Source of the DNA: Oscillospiraceae bacterium
GTDB lineage: Bacteria > Bacillota_A > Clostridia > Oscillospirales > WRJC01
Direction of reading: 5' to 3'
DNA: 64,000 nucleotides
Assembly (NCBI GenBank): GCA_009782405.1
Contig: WRJC01000004.1
Location: 1 to 64,000, forward strand
A program made the position numbers and the translations under genes. The notes under the pieces are model-generated. The model was not told where the DNA came from, did no database searches, and worked only from the letters and a program-made list of their open reading frames with translations. Shown here in pieces: positions 1 through 8,901 of the stretch. The stretch's first letter is position 1. Each line of letters opens with the position of its first letter.

Positions 1-829
<829 letters not shown>

Positions 830-1049
830 TCGTATTATTCCAACCCTATGCGGGCTGCGATAATCACAATCAGAGTTCAATTCTTTTTTCAAGCTTATGC
901 TTGCGATTACTTTTGTGTAAAGTTACCTGTTTGGAATTTTTCCGGAAGCTCAAAGAATAATAATTCGTTTCGCTTCCACCTTTTCCTTTTTGGTTCGTTG
1001 TTCAATTTTCAAAGTTCCGGTTCGCCGCCCCGTTTTGGACAGCTTTTAT
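830..1049 (-). other. rRNA operon leader
   Basis: A non-coding, AT-rich stretch between the rRNA promoter and the mature 16S 5' end, transcribed leftward. It holds a boxA-like antitermination element at 998-1017 and otherwise T/A-rich sequence. I see no credible protein gene here. Together with the promoter and the 1079-1186 spacer it accounts for the 357-base gap between the 16S gene and the next coding gene. Confidence 0.7.
998..1017 (-). promoter_or_regulatory. boxA-like rRNA antitermination element
   Basis: On the minus strand this reads GAACTTTGAAAATTGAACAA. It closely resembles the conserved leader element (GTTCTTTGAAAACT type) that precedes 16S genes in Firmicutes, where Nus factors act on the nascent rRNA. 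It lies between the promoter at 1050-1078 and the 16S start. Confidence 0.65.
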
Positions 1050-1078
1050 AGTATATCACATTGCCGCAGGCTTGTCAA
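1050..1078 (-). promoter_or_regulatory. Sigma-A type promoter of the rRNA operon
   Basis: On the minus strand the -35 is TTGACA (1073-1078) and the -10 is TATACT (1050-1055), with a 17-base spacer. It points at the 16S gene about 220 bases downstream and is the only good promoter in the gap. Confidence 0.85.
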
Positions 1079-1146
1079 GCATATTTTGAAATTTTTTTCA
1101 ACTTTGTGAAATATATATACAACAAACATTAAAATCGCTTTTTAAA

Positions 1147-1163
1147 TTGTGCAACATGCACAA
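1147..1163 (-). terminator. Weak hairpin after the methionine gamma-lyase-like gene
   Basis: Minus-strand stem TTGTGC / GCACAA with a 5-base loop, followed by only TTT then A-rich sequence. It lies about 25 bases past the stop of the gene at 1187-2434. It could terminate that operon before the rRNA promoter, but the T-tract is short. Confidence 0.35.
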
Positions 1164-1186
1164 CAAGCCAACGATAATCAAGTTTT

Positions 1187-2434
1187 TTACGCCTGCGATC
1201 CCTGTTTTTCCAGTATTTTCATCAGGCAAATCTTGCCGGATTCGTATGTCAGCCCGCCTTGCATATAAACAGCATACGGCGGCCTAATCGGCGCATCGGC
1301 CGATATTTCTATGGAAGACCCTTGGGTGAAAGAGCCCGAAGCCATTATGATTTTGTTTTCGTAGCCCGGCATATCCCAGGCTTCGGGAACCGCATGGGAA
1401 TCCACGGCAGAACCCGCTTGTATCCCCCTGACGAAATCGACGAGTTTTTTTTCGTCCGAAAATTTTATCGACTGCACGATGTCATATCGTTTTTCCCGGC
1501 ATCCCGGATTTGTTTCATAGCCCAAGCTTTCATATATATATGCGGCGAGGCAAGCCGTTTTCAGGCTCTGCGCCACCACATGGGGCGCAAAGAACAACCC
1601 TTTGCATATATTGCCCGTCTGCCCCAAAGATGCCCCGACTTCCGCTCCCACAAGGGGCGCGGTCAGCCTGTGGGAGGCGAGCCCCACCGCTTTTCGGGTT
1701 CCGGCGATGTACCCGCCGCATTCCGCTATGCCGCCGCCCGGATTTTTTATGAGGGAACCCATCACCATGTCCGCTCCGTAAAAGCAGGGTTCGTGCTCCT
1801 CGACGAATTCCCCGTAGCAATTATCGACTGCCACATATATTTCCGGGTTTATGGATTTGGCGAATCCGGCGAGCTCGCCCACGGCTTCGGAGCTTATGGC
1901 CGCTCTGTCTTTGTAGCCCCTCGATTTTTGCGCATATACCACTTTTACGGATTTGTCTTCGCGCAAAATTTTTGAAATCTCCCCAAAATCAAAATAGCCG
2001 CCTTGCAGCTCGGCCTGCCTGTACTTTATGCCGAAATCGGCGAGCGAGCCTATGTTTTTGTTTTTGTTTGAGCCGATTGCGCCGTGCAGGGTGTCGTATG
2101 GCTCGCCCGTGGCCGAAAGCATCGTATCGCCCGGGCGCAGCAGCCCGAAAAGGCCGATGGTGATGGCGTGGGTGCCCGAAACGATATGCGGGCGCACGAA
2201 CGCCGCTTCGCCCTCAAACACATCCGCCCAAACCAAGTCGAGCGCTTCCCTGCCTTTGTCGCTGTATCCGTAACCCGTGCTGAAATTGAAATGCGTTTCC
2301 GAAATTTTGTGTTTCCAAAACGCTTGCAGGACTTTTTTTTGGTTTGACAGCGCGGTATTTTCGATTTTCGCGAAGCATGGCTTGAGCGTTTCCTCTGCTT
2401 GCGCGATAAAGCTTTCGATTTGGTTTGAATCCAT
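1187..2434 (-). CDS. Methionine gamma-lyase family PLP enzyme (aluminium resistance / YnbB family)
   Basis: A 415-residue fold-type I PLP protein of the methionine gamma-lyase family (formerly called aluminium resistance protein). The PLP lysine is Lys230 in the motif SLIKNPGG, and Asp204 in VDNCYGEF is the expected pyridine-nitrogen partner. The cofactor-phosphate region SGTHA is near 86-90. The length is normal for the family. Members are cytoplasmic and usually assumed to act on C-S or related bonds of amino acids, but the true substrate is not established. It is the last gene of a minus operon after the LysR, Gfo/Idh and SLOG genes, 16 bases after the SLOG gene. The family call is firm; the reaction is inferred. 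Confidence 0.9.
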   Translation of the reverse strand: MDSNQIESFIAQAEETLKPCFAKIENTALSNQKKVLQAFWKHKISETHFNFSTGYGYSDKGREALDLVWADVFEGEAAFVRPHIVSGTHAITIGLFGLLRPGDTMLSATGEPYDTLHGAIGSNKNKNIGSLADFGIKYRQAELQGGYFDFGEISKILREDKSVKVVYAQKSRGYKDRAAISSEAVGELAGFAKSINPEIYVAVDNCYGEFVEEHEPCFYGADMVMGSLIKNPGGGIAECGGYIAGTRKAVGLASHRLTAPLVGAEVGASLGQTGNICKGLFFAPHVVAQSLKTACLAAYIYESLGYETNPGCREKRYDIVQSIKFSDEKKLVDFVRGIQAGSAVDSHAVPEAWDMPGYENKIIMASGSFTQGSSIEISADAPIRPPYAVYMQGGLTYESGKICLMKILEKQGSQA

Positions 2435-2450
2435 ATTTGCATATGCCCTT

Positions 2451-2966
2451 TCACGGTTCTATGAGCAAAATTTCTTTGTTTTTGCGCCTTGCGTAATCGA
2501 GGGTATTTTTGGTGCCCCCCTTTTGGCCTTCGATATATACCGCCAAGACGAAATCCGAAGCATCCACCATATATGCATTGCGCAGCATCAAATCCCGTTT
2601 GCGGTAAATTTCGCTTTTGGTCACATAGGTCACAATATCCGCCCTTTCGAGTATCTCTTCGAATCTTTGCGTTTTGTCGGCCCTCCAGCTTTTCCCGAAA
2701 GCGCAGTTTGGCACTGCGCACTCGAGCCGGATCTGGGGGTAAATTTTTTTCAGCGTCAAAATTATTTCCGCGCATATCATGTCCGTGCCCTGGGCCATTC
2801 CGGATATGAATTTCCCAAAACCCCGCCTCACGATCAGATCTTCGGCGGCAAACTTTATTTTCGATTTAAGCGCAACGCAGCGTACATCCCCCTCGTTTTC
2901 GCCCCAGGGAAACTTTTTGGGCCTGTGGCCCGTAAAACAACAGGCTTTCAATTTAGAATTTCCCAA
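2451..2966 (-). CDS. DUF1273 / SLOG-domain protein (YpsA-like)
   Basis: A 171-residue protein starting with the CCFTGHRPKK motif typical of the DUF1273/YpsA group of the SLOG (Rossmann-like nucleotide-binding) superfamily. The glycine-containing SGMAQGTD segment near residues 55-62 is the expected ligand-binding loop. YpsA-type proteins are thought to bind nucleotide derivatives; B. subtilis YpsA has been linked to cell division and stress, but no enzyme activity is established. Its start overlaps the end of the Gfo/Idh gene by 19 bases, which implies translational coupling. Confidence 0.85.
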   Translation of the reverse strand: MGNSKLKACCFTGHRPKKFPWGENEGDVRCVALKSKIKFAAEDLIVRRGFGKFISGMAQGTDMICAEIILTLKKIYPQIRLECAVPNCAFGKSWRADKTQRFEEILERADIVTYVTKSEIYRKRDLMLRNAYMVDASDFVLAVYIEGQKGGTKNTLDYARRKNKEILLIEP

Positions 2967-4105
2967 TTGCCGCTCAAATCGGATTTGAAAGCGGCTTCCA
3001 TAATTTTTTGCACCTTTGCCCCATCGCGGAAACTAGGCGACAATTCGGACAATTTCCCCTTGTATACCCCTTCCAGGTACAAATATGCGCTGTGCATATG
3101 CAGCCTGAGCCAGCCCACGGGCGATTTGGGCCCGGGGAAAATATCGCCGGGAGCGGGGTATCTCTGCACGCACTCGATTTTGGTGAAACCGCGTTCCCCC
3201 CCGTAATCGCCTCCGGGTTTCGCACAGTCGTAGAATTCCAAAAAGTTGGGCTGCATGAGCGAATACCGGAGCGCCCCCGCTTCGCCGTATATCTCAAATG
3301 AAAGATCCGAATTCGTGCCGGTTGAAAGCTTGGTCGCCTCGATCGTGCCGATTCCCCCGCTTGAAAGCTGCGCGGTGATATAGAAGGCCTCGTCTGCGTT
3401 TGTTTTCCATTCTTTTCCGTCCATTCCTTTTCTGACGGGAAAATATATCTGCGATTTGGCCGAGAGCGAATGTATATCGCCGCAAAGAAACCGCACCATG
3501 TCGATGGCGTGCGAGCCGAGGTCAAAAAGCACCCCTCCCCCATTTTCCGCAGTTTGCTTCCATCCGGCCTTTTTGGTTTGGTCGATGTTCGAATTGTGCC
3601 GGTAAGCGCACCTAAACGATATGGCATTCCCGATTTTTCCCTCGCCGATAAGCTGTTTGGCCCTGAGCACGGCCGGCGAGAACCTGTTGTGGAACACCAC
3701 GGCGCACAGCAGATTTTTGCTTTTGTTTTCTTCCTCGAGTTTTTTTGTCACTTCGCATGCCTGAGCCGCCGTCACCACGAGCGGTTTTTCGCAGTATATG
3801 TGCTTTTTTGCTTCGAGCGCTTTCATCAAGGTTTCAAAATGCAAAATATTCGGGGTGCAGATGTCCACTACGTCGATTTCGGGGTTTTTCAGTATCTTGC
3901 CCAAATCGGTTTCAAAATGCCGGAACCCCCATTCGTCTTTGATTTGCGCGCCTTTTTTTTCGTCCCTCGAACAAATCGTGTGCAAAACCGCCTTAAAAGG
4001 CAGTTCCCCATAAAAAAACGGAAGGTTGGCAAATGCGTAGCTATGGGTCCTGCCCATGAATCCGGTTCCGATGACGGCTATATTGATATTTTTTTTCGCT
4101 TCCAT
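2948..4105 (-). CDS. Gfo/Idh/MocA family oxidoreductase
   Basis: A 385-residue NAD(P)-dependent sugar/inositol-type dehydrogenase. The N-terminal Rossmann motif AVIGTGFMGRTH and the EKPLV motif (the catalytic lysine region of the family) are both present, followed by the C-terminal beta-sheet domain. I prefer the ATG at 4105 over the GTG two codons upstream because a GCGAGG stretch lies about 10 bases before it. It sits 33 bases after the LysR gene and overlaps the SLOG gene. It probably oxidises a sugar or sugar acid in the cytoplasm; the substrate cannot be read from sequence. Confidence 0.9.
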   Translation of the reverse strand: MEAKKNINIAVIGTGFMGRTHSYAFANLPFFYGELPFKAVLHTICSRDEKKGAQIKDEWGFRHFETDLGKILKNPEIDVVDICTPNILHFETLMKALEAKKHIYCEKPLVVTAAQACEVTKKLEEENKSKNLLCAVVFHNRFSPAVLRAKQLIGEGKIGNAISFRCAYRHNSNIDQTKKAGWKQTAENGGGVLFDLGSHAIDMVRFLCGDIHSLSAKSQIYFPVRKGMDGKEWKTNADEAFYITAQLSSGGIGTIEATKLSTGTNSDLSFEIYGEAGALRYSLMQPNFLEFYDCAKPGGDYGGERGFTKIECVQRYPAPGDIFPGPKSPVGWLRLHMHSAYLYLEGVYKGKLSELSPSFRDGAKVQKIMEAAFKSDLSGNWEILN

Positions 4106-4133
4106 GATCACTCTGCCTCGCTTTCAAGTTTTT

Positions 4134-4158
4134 AGTTATCAGTTATCAGTTGTCAGTT
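4134..4158. repeat. Tandem heptamer repeat at the LysR 3' end
   Basis: Three-and-a-half copies of a 7-base unit (AGTTATC, AGTTATC, AGTTGTC, AGTT). The array starts a few bases outside the LysR gene and supplies its last codons, so the C-terminal residues ELTTDN and the stop are written by the repeat. Confidence 0.7.
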
Positions 4159-5080
4159 CCTTTCGTTCCCCTCGTTCCGCTGACAATTGAAAACTACCAT
4201 CATTGTATTCCAGCATTTTTTTTGCGGCGGTGGCGAGCGGGATATGCGAGTGCGTGGCAATGCAAAAACTCCTCGGGGGGAATTCGGGAGCCAAATCGAT
4301 TTTAAAAAGTTCCCCGTTTTCCAATTCCCGCCTCACAAATTCCTCGAGGATGAATCCCAAACCCATTCCGCGTTTTATGAATTCGACTACCAAGTCGTTT
4401 GCCGCGAGTTCTATTTCCGGATTTATTTCGGCGCCGTTTTCCTTGAGATATTTTTCTATGTACGACCTGGTGCTCGTGCCTTTTTCCAGCATTATGAACG
4501 GATATTTGCGCAAATCCGCCGCAGGCACTTTTTGTTTTTCCTTGAGTTCTCCGAAATTTTTTCCCGCCACCAAAATTTCTTTTACGGATTTCACGCTTTT
4601 GAAATCGATTCCCGGGCTGTCTGTGTTCGCAGGGCCCGAAACCACCCCGAAATCTATGAGTCCCTCCTTGAGGTGCTGCAGCGTTTCGGGAGTTGGGGCG
4701 TTCGTGATCTTTATTTTCACCGAAGGGAAATCTTTATGGAACTTTTCGATTAAGGGCAACAGGAAAAAGCGCAAGGTCATCTCGCTCGCCCCGACGTTCA
4801 CTTCGCCCGCCTGAAGCTCGCCGAGCTCCTTGAGTTTTTCCTCGCCCACGCTGATGAGCGTGCAGCCCTGCTTGACGTAACTGTACAGCGTCGCGCCTTC
4901 GGTGGTCAGTTTCACGCCTTTTTGAGTCCTGAAAAAAAGTTTGGCATTCAGGCTGATCTCAAGCTGTTTCACCGCCAGGCTGACTGCGGGCTGCGAAATG
5001 TACAGTTGGTTTGCCGCTTTGGATATGCTGCTGCATTCCACGATTTTGCAAAATATTTTGTAGTGTTCGTAATTTGCCAT
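4139..5080 (-). CDS. LysR family transcriptional regulator
   Basis: A 313-residue regulator. The N-terminal winged helix-turn-helix (about residues 4-62, with the SISKAANQLYISQPAVSLAVKQLE pattern split by the turn) is classical LysR. The rest is a periplasmic-binding-protein-like effector domain. It is the first gene of a minus operon with the Gfo/Idh, SLOG and PLP-enzyme genes. It is divergent from the GH5-solute-binding-protein pair, the usual arrangement for a LysR protein that controls its divergent neighbour. The last residues derive from a heptamer repeat. The effector is unknown. Confidence 0.93.
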   Translation of the reverse strand: MANYEHYKIFCKIVECSSISKAANQLYISQPAVSLAVKQLEISLNAKLFFRTQKGVKLTTEGATLYSYVKQGCTLISVGEEKLKELGELQAGEVNVGASEMTLRFFLLPLIEKFHKDFPSVKIKITNAPTPETLQHLKEGLIDFGVVSGPANTDSPGIDFKSVKSVKEILVAGKNFGELKEKQKVPAADLRKYPFIMLEKGTSTRSYIEKYLKENGAEINPEIELAANDLVVEFIKRGMGLGFILEEFVRRELENGELFKIDLAPEFPPRSFCIATHSHIPLATAAKKMLEYNDGSFQLSAERGERKELTTDN

Positions 5081-5183
5081 AATTATCGCCCTGCCGATGG
5101 AATATTTCTTGATATAATTATATATAACAATTTCGGATAAATCTTGTATAATCTATTAATTTTTATTATATTATCCGCAATTG

Positions 5184-5212
5184 TTGATATATTGAAATTT
5201 TTGTGGTAAAAT
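5184..5212 (+). promoter_or_regulatory. Promoter of the GH5-SBP operon
   Basis: TTGATA (5184-5189), 17-base spacer, TAAAAT (5207-5212), about 60 bases before the GH5 start. It lies in the LysR/GH5 divergent gap, so LysR control is plausible. Confidence 0.6.
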
Positions 5213-5271
5213 AATTTAAGCGAAACGAATTGGCAAAAACAAAAAAAACAAAAAAGGCGAGGTGTCGTTTT

Positions 5272-6264
5272 ATGAAAAAATACGGATTCAACATGCTGTG
5301 GATGTTTTCCCACCACGGGCAAAAACCGGGAAAAGCCGACGAAAGGCAGTTAGATTTCATCGCGAAGCACGGATTCAACTTCATCCGGATTCCCACAGAC
5401 TACAATTTTTGGACCAAGGACTTCGATTATCTGCACCCCGACGAAAAGGTTTTTGAAAAAATCGATTTGTATTTCGAGCAGTGCAAAAAAAGGGGACTGC
5501 ATATGTGCCTGAATTTCCACAGGGCGCCCGGCTATTGCATAAACGCGAACGACAGGGAGAAGCACAATCTGTGGACGGATGAAGAGGCGCAGGAGGGTTT
5601 TGTGTATCTATGGGAATATTTCGCCAAAAAATACAAGGGCGTTCCTTCCGGGCAGCTGAGCTTCGATTTGCTCAACGAGCCGCCGGGAATAGGCCAGTAT
5701 GAATTCACGCGCGAACGCCACGAATACGTGATGCGCAAGACCATAAAGGCGATACGGGACATAGACCCAAACCGCGAAATCGTGCTCGACGGGATCGCCG
5801 GCGGGGGAGTGGCGATACCCGAGCTTTCGGATGTGGGCGCGATCCACAGCGGCAGGGGCTACGCCCCTTTCCAAGTCAGCCACTACAAGGCGACCTGGTG
5901 CGGCATAAAAGACGAAGACTGGCCCACGCCCGCATATCCGGGGGAAATCCGCGGCGAGCTCTGGGACAAAGATGCGCTTCGAAAATATTACGCGCCTTGG
6001 CTCGAAGTCGAAAAAAAGGGCGTCGAGGTGCATATAGGGGAATTCGGCTGCTTCAACAAAACACCCAACGAAATCGCGCTGCGCTGGCTGGGCGACCTGA
6101 TGGCGGTTTTCAAGGAAAACGGCTGGGGCTATTCGATGTGGAATTTCGAAGGCTCGTTTGGAATCGTGAACCACGGCAGGCCGGGCGCGATCTATGACGA
6201 TATGGACGGATTTGCGGTGGACAGGGAACTTTTGGGCATAATGCAAAAAAACATGGTCAAATGA
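5272..6264 (+). CDS. Glycoside hydrolase family 5 (cellulase-type), cytoplasmic
   Basis: A 330-residue (beta/alpha)8 barrel of GH5. The acid/base is Glu136 in LLNEPP and the nucleophile is Glu257 in HIGEFG; His and Trp residues typical of the cleft (YSMWNFEG near 287-294) are present. I use the ATG at 5272, preceded by GGCGAGGTG about 8 bases upstream, and not an upstream TTG that would add a Lys-rich tail. There is no signal peptide or binding module, so it should hydrolyse an imported beta-glycan oligosaccharide (glucan or mannan type) inside the cell. The neighbouring solute-binding lipoprotein starts 32 bases downstream and probably delivers the substrate. Confidence 0.92.
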   Translation: MKKYGFNMLWMFSHHGQKPGKADERQLDFIAKHGFNFIRIPTDYNFWTKDFDYLHPDEKVFEKIDLYFEQCKKRGLHMCLNFHRAPGYCINANDREKHNLWTDEEAQEGFVYLWEYFAKKYKGVPSGQLSFDLLNEPPGIGQYEFTRERHEYVMRKTIKAIRDIDPNREIVLDGIAGGGVAIPELSDVGAIHSGRGYAPFQVSHYKATWCGIKDEDWPTPAYPGEIRGELWDKDALRKYYAPWLEVEKKGVEVHIGEFGCFNKTPNEIALRWLGDLMAVFKENGWGYSMWNFEGSFGIVNHGRPGAIYDDMDGFAVDRELLGIMQKNMVK

Positions 6265-6296
6265 ACAAAAAAAATTTTGAAAGGAGCATATATTTA

Positions 6297-7790
6297 ATGA
6301 AGAAAAATTTATGCGCATTGTCGGTTTTTGCCCTTGCGCTGTTTCTGCTTTTTTCGTGCGCCTCCGCCAAAACCGAAGAAGCCGGCATTGCGGATCCCGA
6401 TGTGACCGTCGAGGAAAATCAGAATGCGGATGAAAAAAAACCGCAGGAAATCCCGGACGAAGTGCCCGATCTTGACTTTGGCGGCGAAGCGGTAAATATT
6501 TTGCACAGGGACTACGGGATATGGACCGCTGAAATGGTCTCCGAGGCCCAGAACGGCGAAGTGCTCAACGACGCGGTTTACAAACGGAACATGGCAGTCG
6601 AAGAGAGGTTCAACATACGATTCAACATGATCGCCGTGAGGGGCGCCTGGGACTACAAGGACGAATTTTTGAAGCGGGTGAGAAACACCGTATCCGCCGG
6701 CGACGACGAATTTGAAATAATCGGGGGGTATGCGGCGTACATAGTCGAACTCACCACTTCGGGAAATTATTTGAACAATTGGAGGAACATCCCGTACATG
6801 GATTTCGAAAAGCCATGGTGGAATCAGGAATTTGTCAGCGAAATGACGATAAACGAAAGGATGTTTTTCGTGACCGGGGATTTCGCGCTCTCGACGATAA
6901 ATGCGGCCAACGTGCTTTTTTTCAACAAAAAATTGTGGCAGGCCCATGCTCTCGAAGACCCCTACGCCATAGTCAGATCCGGAAATTGGACGCTCGACAA
7001 AATGGCGGAAATAACCAAAAACGTGTCGATGGATTTGGACAACAACGGAAAATATGACGAAAACGACTTATACGGATACGTGACGGACACGCACAACCAA
7101 GTCGACGCCTATGTGGTTTCATTCGACGTTCCCATAACCGCCAAAGGCGACGACGGGATACCCGTGTACAAAATCCAGGAAGAAAAATTCGCGAGCGCGT
7201 TTTTGAGGCTGTACGAATTCACAAGGGAAACCCCTTCCACATTTGCCGGCACCCTGCAGCCCACCGCCACCGACATATACAGCATGTACCGCCCGATATT
7301 CGAAGATGAACGCGCCCTGATAATTGCTGAATATCTGGGAAATGCCGCCGAAATGAGAAGCTACGAATTCGATTTCGGAATACTCCCTTTTCCGAAACTG
7401 GACGCGAATCAACCAAAGTACAGGACGATGCCCCAAAACGGCTACACGATGTTTTGCACTCCCGTGACCGTGCAGAACATAGAAAAAATCGGGGCAGTCA
7501 TGGAAGCCATGTCATCGGAAAGCAGGAAAAGCGTGGTTCCGGCCTTTTACGAAGTGGCGCTGAAAACCAAATACGCGCGCGACGAAGAGAGCGCGGAGAT
7601 GATCGACATAATACGCGAAGGCATAAGCTACAATTTCGGAATGGAATATGTGGTGCCGCTCGGAAGCCCGCATTTGGAATGGAGATTTTTGGTTTCGGAA
7701 AAAAAGAACACCATAGTCTCCAGCGTGGAAAAAAAATTGAACGGCTGGGAAAAGGCCCTGGAAAAAATATTGATCGCCTATTTGGATTAA
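6297..7790 (+). CDS. Extracellular solute-binding lipoprotein (orphan, SBP1)
   Basis: A 497-residue ABC-type sugar/oligosaccharide-binding protein. A lipoprotein signal with lipobox LLFSC puts the lipidated cysteine at Cys21. I chose ATG 6297 because AAAGGAG lies 8-9 bases upstream; an earlier in-frame ATG overlaps the GH5 stop and would spoil the signal peptide. Residues 246-257 form a perfect EF-hand-like loop (D-x-D-x-N-G-x-x-D-x-x-D). It shares family blocks with five other proteins in this window: NGEVLNDAVY, PWWN, a SGNWTLDKM-like block, and RDEESAEM near the C-terminus. It is cotranscribed with GH5. No permease gene is adjacent. Confidence 0.9.
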   Translation: MKKNLCALSVFALALFLLFSCASAKTEEAGIADPDVTVEENQNADEKKPQEIPDEVPDLDFGGEAVNILHRDYGIWTAEMVSEAQNGEVLNDAVYKRNMAVEERFNIRFNMIAVRGAWDYKDEFLKRVRNTVSAGDDEFEIIGGYAAYIVELTTSGNYLNNWRNIPYMDFEKPWWNQEFVSEMTINERMFFVTGDFALSTINAANVLFFNKKLWQAHALEDPYAIVRSGNWTLDKMAEITKNVSMDLDNNGKYDENDLYGYVTDTHNQVDAYVVSFDVPITAKGDDGIPVYKIQEEKFASAFLRLYEFTRETPSTFAGTLQPTATDIYSMYRPIFEDERALIIAEYLGNAAEMRSYEFDFGILPFPKLDANQPKYRTMPQNGYTMFCTPVTVQNIEKIGAVMEAMSSESRKSVVPAFYEVALKTKYARDEESAEMIDIIREGISYNFGMEYVVPLGSPHLEWRFLVSEKKNTIVSSVEKKLNGWEKALEKILIAYLD

Positions 7791-7829
7791 CATGAACAAA
7801 TGTGAATGTCAATTCACATGCAGTTCATG
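7791..7829. terminator. Hairpin after SBP1 (terminator or operator)
   Basis: An interrupted inverted repeat begins right after the SBP1 stop: CATGAAC + ATGTGAAT, a 3-base loop, then ATTCACAT + GTTCATG. The stems are long but no T-run follows on the plus strand, so it may be a transcript-end hairpin or a protein-binding palindrome. Confidence 0.45.
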
Positions 7830-7902
7830 GCAGACTTGCATAAAATCGATGAACTAATATGAACTCCCCGCGCTATACTATTGAAAGGTTTGAATTTTTG
7901 TT

Positions 7903-8844
7903 ATGGATGCAAAATCAGAAAGGACGCTGCTTGCCATCGACGGAAACAGCATGATAAACCGCGAATATTACGGAATGCCGCCGATGAGTTCAAAGAACGG
8001 TTTGCACACGAACGCGGTTTTGGGCTTTGTGAACAAACTCATAAAATACATCGACCGTTATTCGCCGGATTATGCTGCGGTCGCCTTCGATTTGCCCGAA
8101 CCCACTTTCCGACACTTGCAATACCCGGGTTATAAAGCGAACCGCAAAGGAATGCCGGACGAACTCGCCGAACAACTTCCGTATGTAAAAGAAGCCTGCG
8201 AAATTTTCGGTTTTTCGGTCATTTCCGAAACCGGCTATGAAGCCGACGACATTTTGGGCACTATGGCAAAAAAGGCCGGGGAAACCGAAAACGAAAGGAT
8301 AAAGGCATACATCGTGACCGGGGACAAAGACTGCTTCCAACTGGCTTCGGGCAACGTCACGGTTCTGTATCTGGCGAATTCGACGCTCATGGAATTCGAC
8401 CCGGAAAAAATTTCGGAGCAATACGGGATTGCGCCCGGGCAGCTTATCGAACTAAAGGCGCTGATGGGCGACGCATCCGACGAAATCCCCGGGGTCAAGG
8501 GAATCGGCGAAAAAACCGCGCTCGGGTTGATCCGTGAGTTTGGCTCGATAGACGCATTGTACGAAAAATTGGAGGCCGGGGTTCTGCAGGCCTCCCACGC
8601 GACCAAAAAAAAGCTGGCCGAAGGCAAAAACCATGCATACATGAGCCGCAAGCTCGCCGAAATATGCCGCGACGCCCCGTTAAGTCCCGAAGCGTTCGAA
8701 AAAAGAAAAGATACAGACAGGACGAGGCTTTACGAATTTTGCAAACGCCTGGAACTTTTCAGCGTCATAAAAAAATTGAATTTGTCCGCCGCAAGCGAAC
8801 AGATGCAGCTTAGTTTTGGGGATGGCACAATCGAATTGCCGTAA
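7903..8844 (+). CDS. Stand-alone 5'-3' exonuclease (DNA polymerase I 5' nuclease-like)
   Basis: A 313-residue FEN-type 5' nuclease. The metal-binding acids are visible: Asp13 (AIDGNS), the EADD cluster at 113-116, and GDKD at 140-143. The helix-two-turn-helix DNA-binding segment DEIPGVKGIGEKTA is near 163-176. The length matches polymerase I N-terminal domains or the YpcP-like stand-alone exonucleases, with no polymerase domain. It probably removes RNA primers or flaps during replication and repair. A TATACT -10 lies at 7872-7877. The ATG at 7903 has only a distant GAAAGG, so the start is likely but not certain. Confidence 0.92.
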   Translation: MDAKSERTLLAIDGNSMINREYYGMPPMSSKNGLHTNAVLGFVNKLIKYIDRYSPDYAAVAFDLPEPTFRHLQYPGYKANRKGMPDELAEQLPYVKEACEIFGFSVISETGYEADDILGTMAKKAGETENERIKAYIVTGDKDCFQLASGNVTVLYLANSTLMEFDPEKISEQYGIAPGQLIELKALMGDASDEIPGVKGIGEKTALGLIREFGSIDALYEKLEAGVLQASHATKKKLAEGKNHAYMSRKLAEICRDAPLSPEAFEKRKDTDRTRLYEFCKRLELFSVIKKLNLSAASEQMQLSFGDGTIELP

Positions 8845-8855
8845 CAAGGCAAAAT

Positions 8856-8897
8856 ATGACAGCGCCTGATTTTCGCCATCAGTTCATGCGCCGTCAT
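8856..8897. terminator. Hairpin between convergent exonuclease and mannosidase genes
   Basis: A nested inverted repeat (ATGAC.GCGC ... GCGC.GTCAT, with an inner CTGAT/ATCAG stem) sits exactly between two converging genes. It has no T-tract on either side. It may serve as a bidirectional transcript-end structure. Confidence 0.4.
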
Positions 8898-8901
8898 GAT
8901 T

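Noticed and set aside
1259..1975. Long plus-strand frame opposite the methionine gamma-lyase-like gene
   Set aside because: It is antisense to a clear PLP enzyme and matches no family; such shadows recur throughout because of the codon bias.
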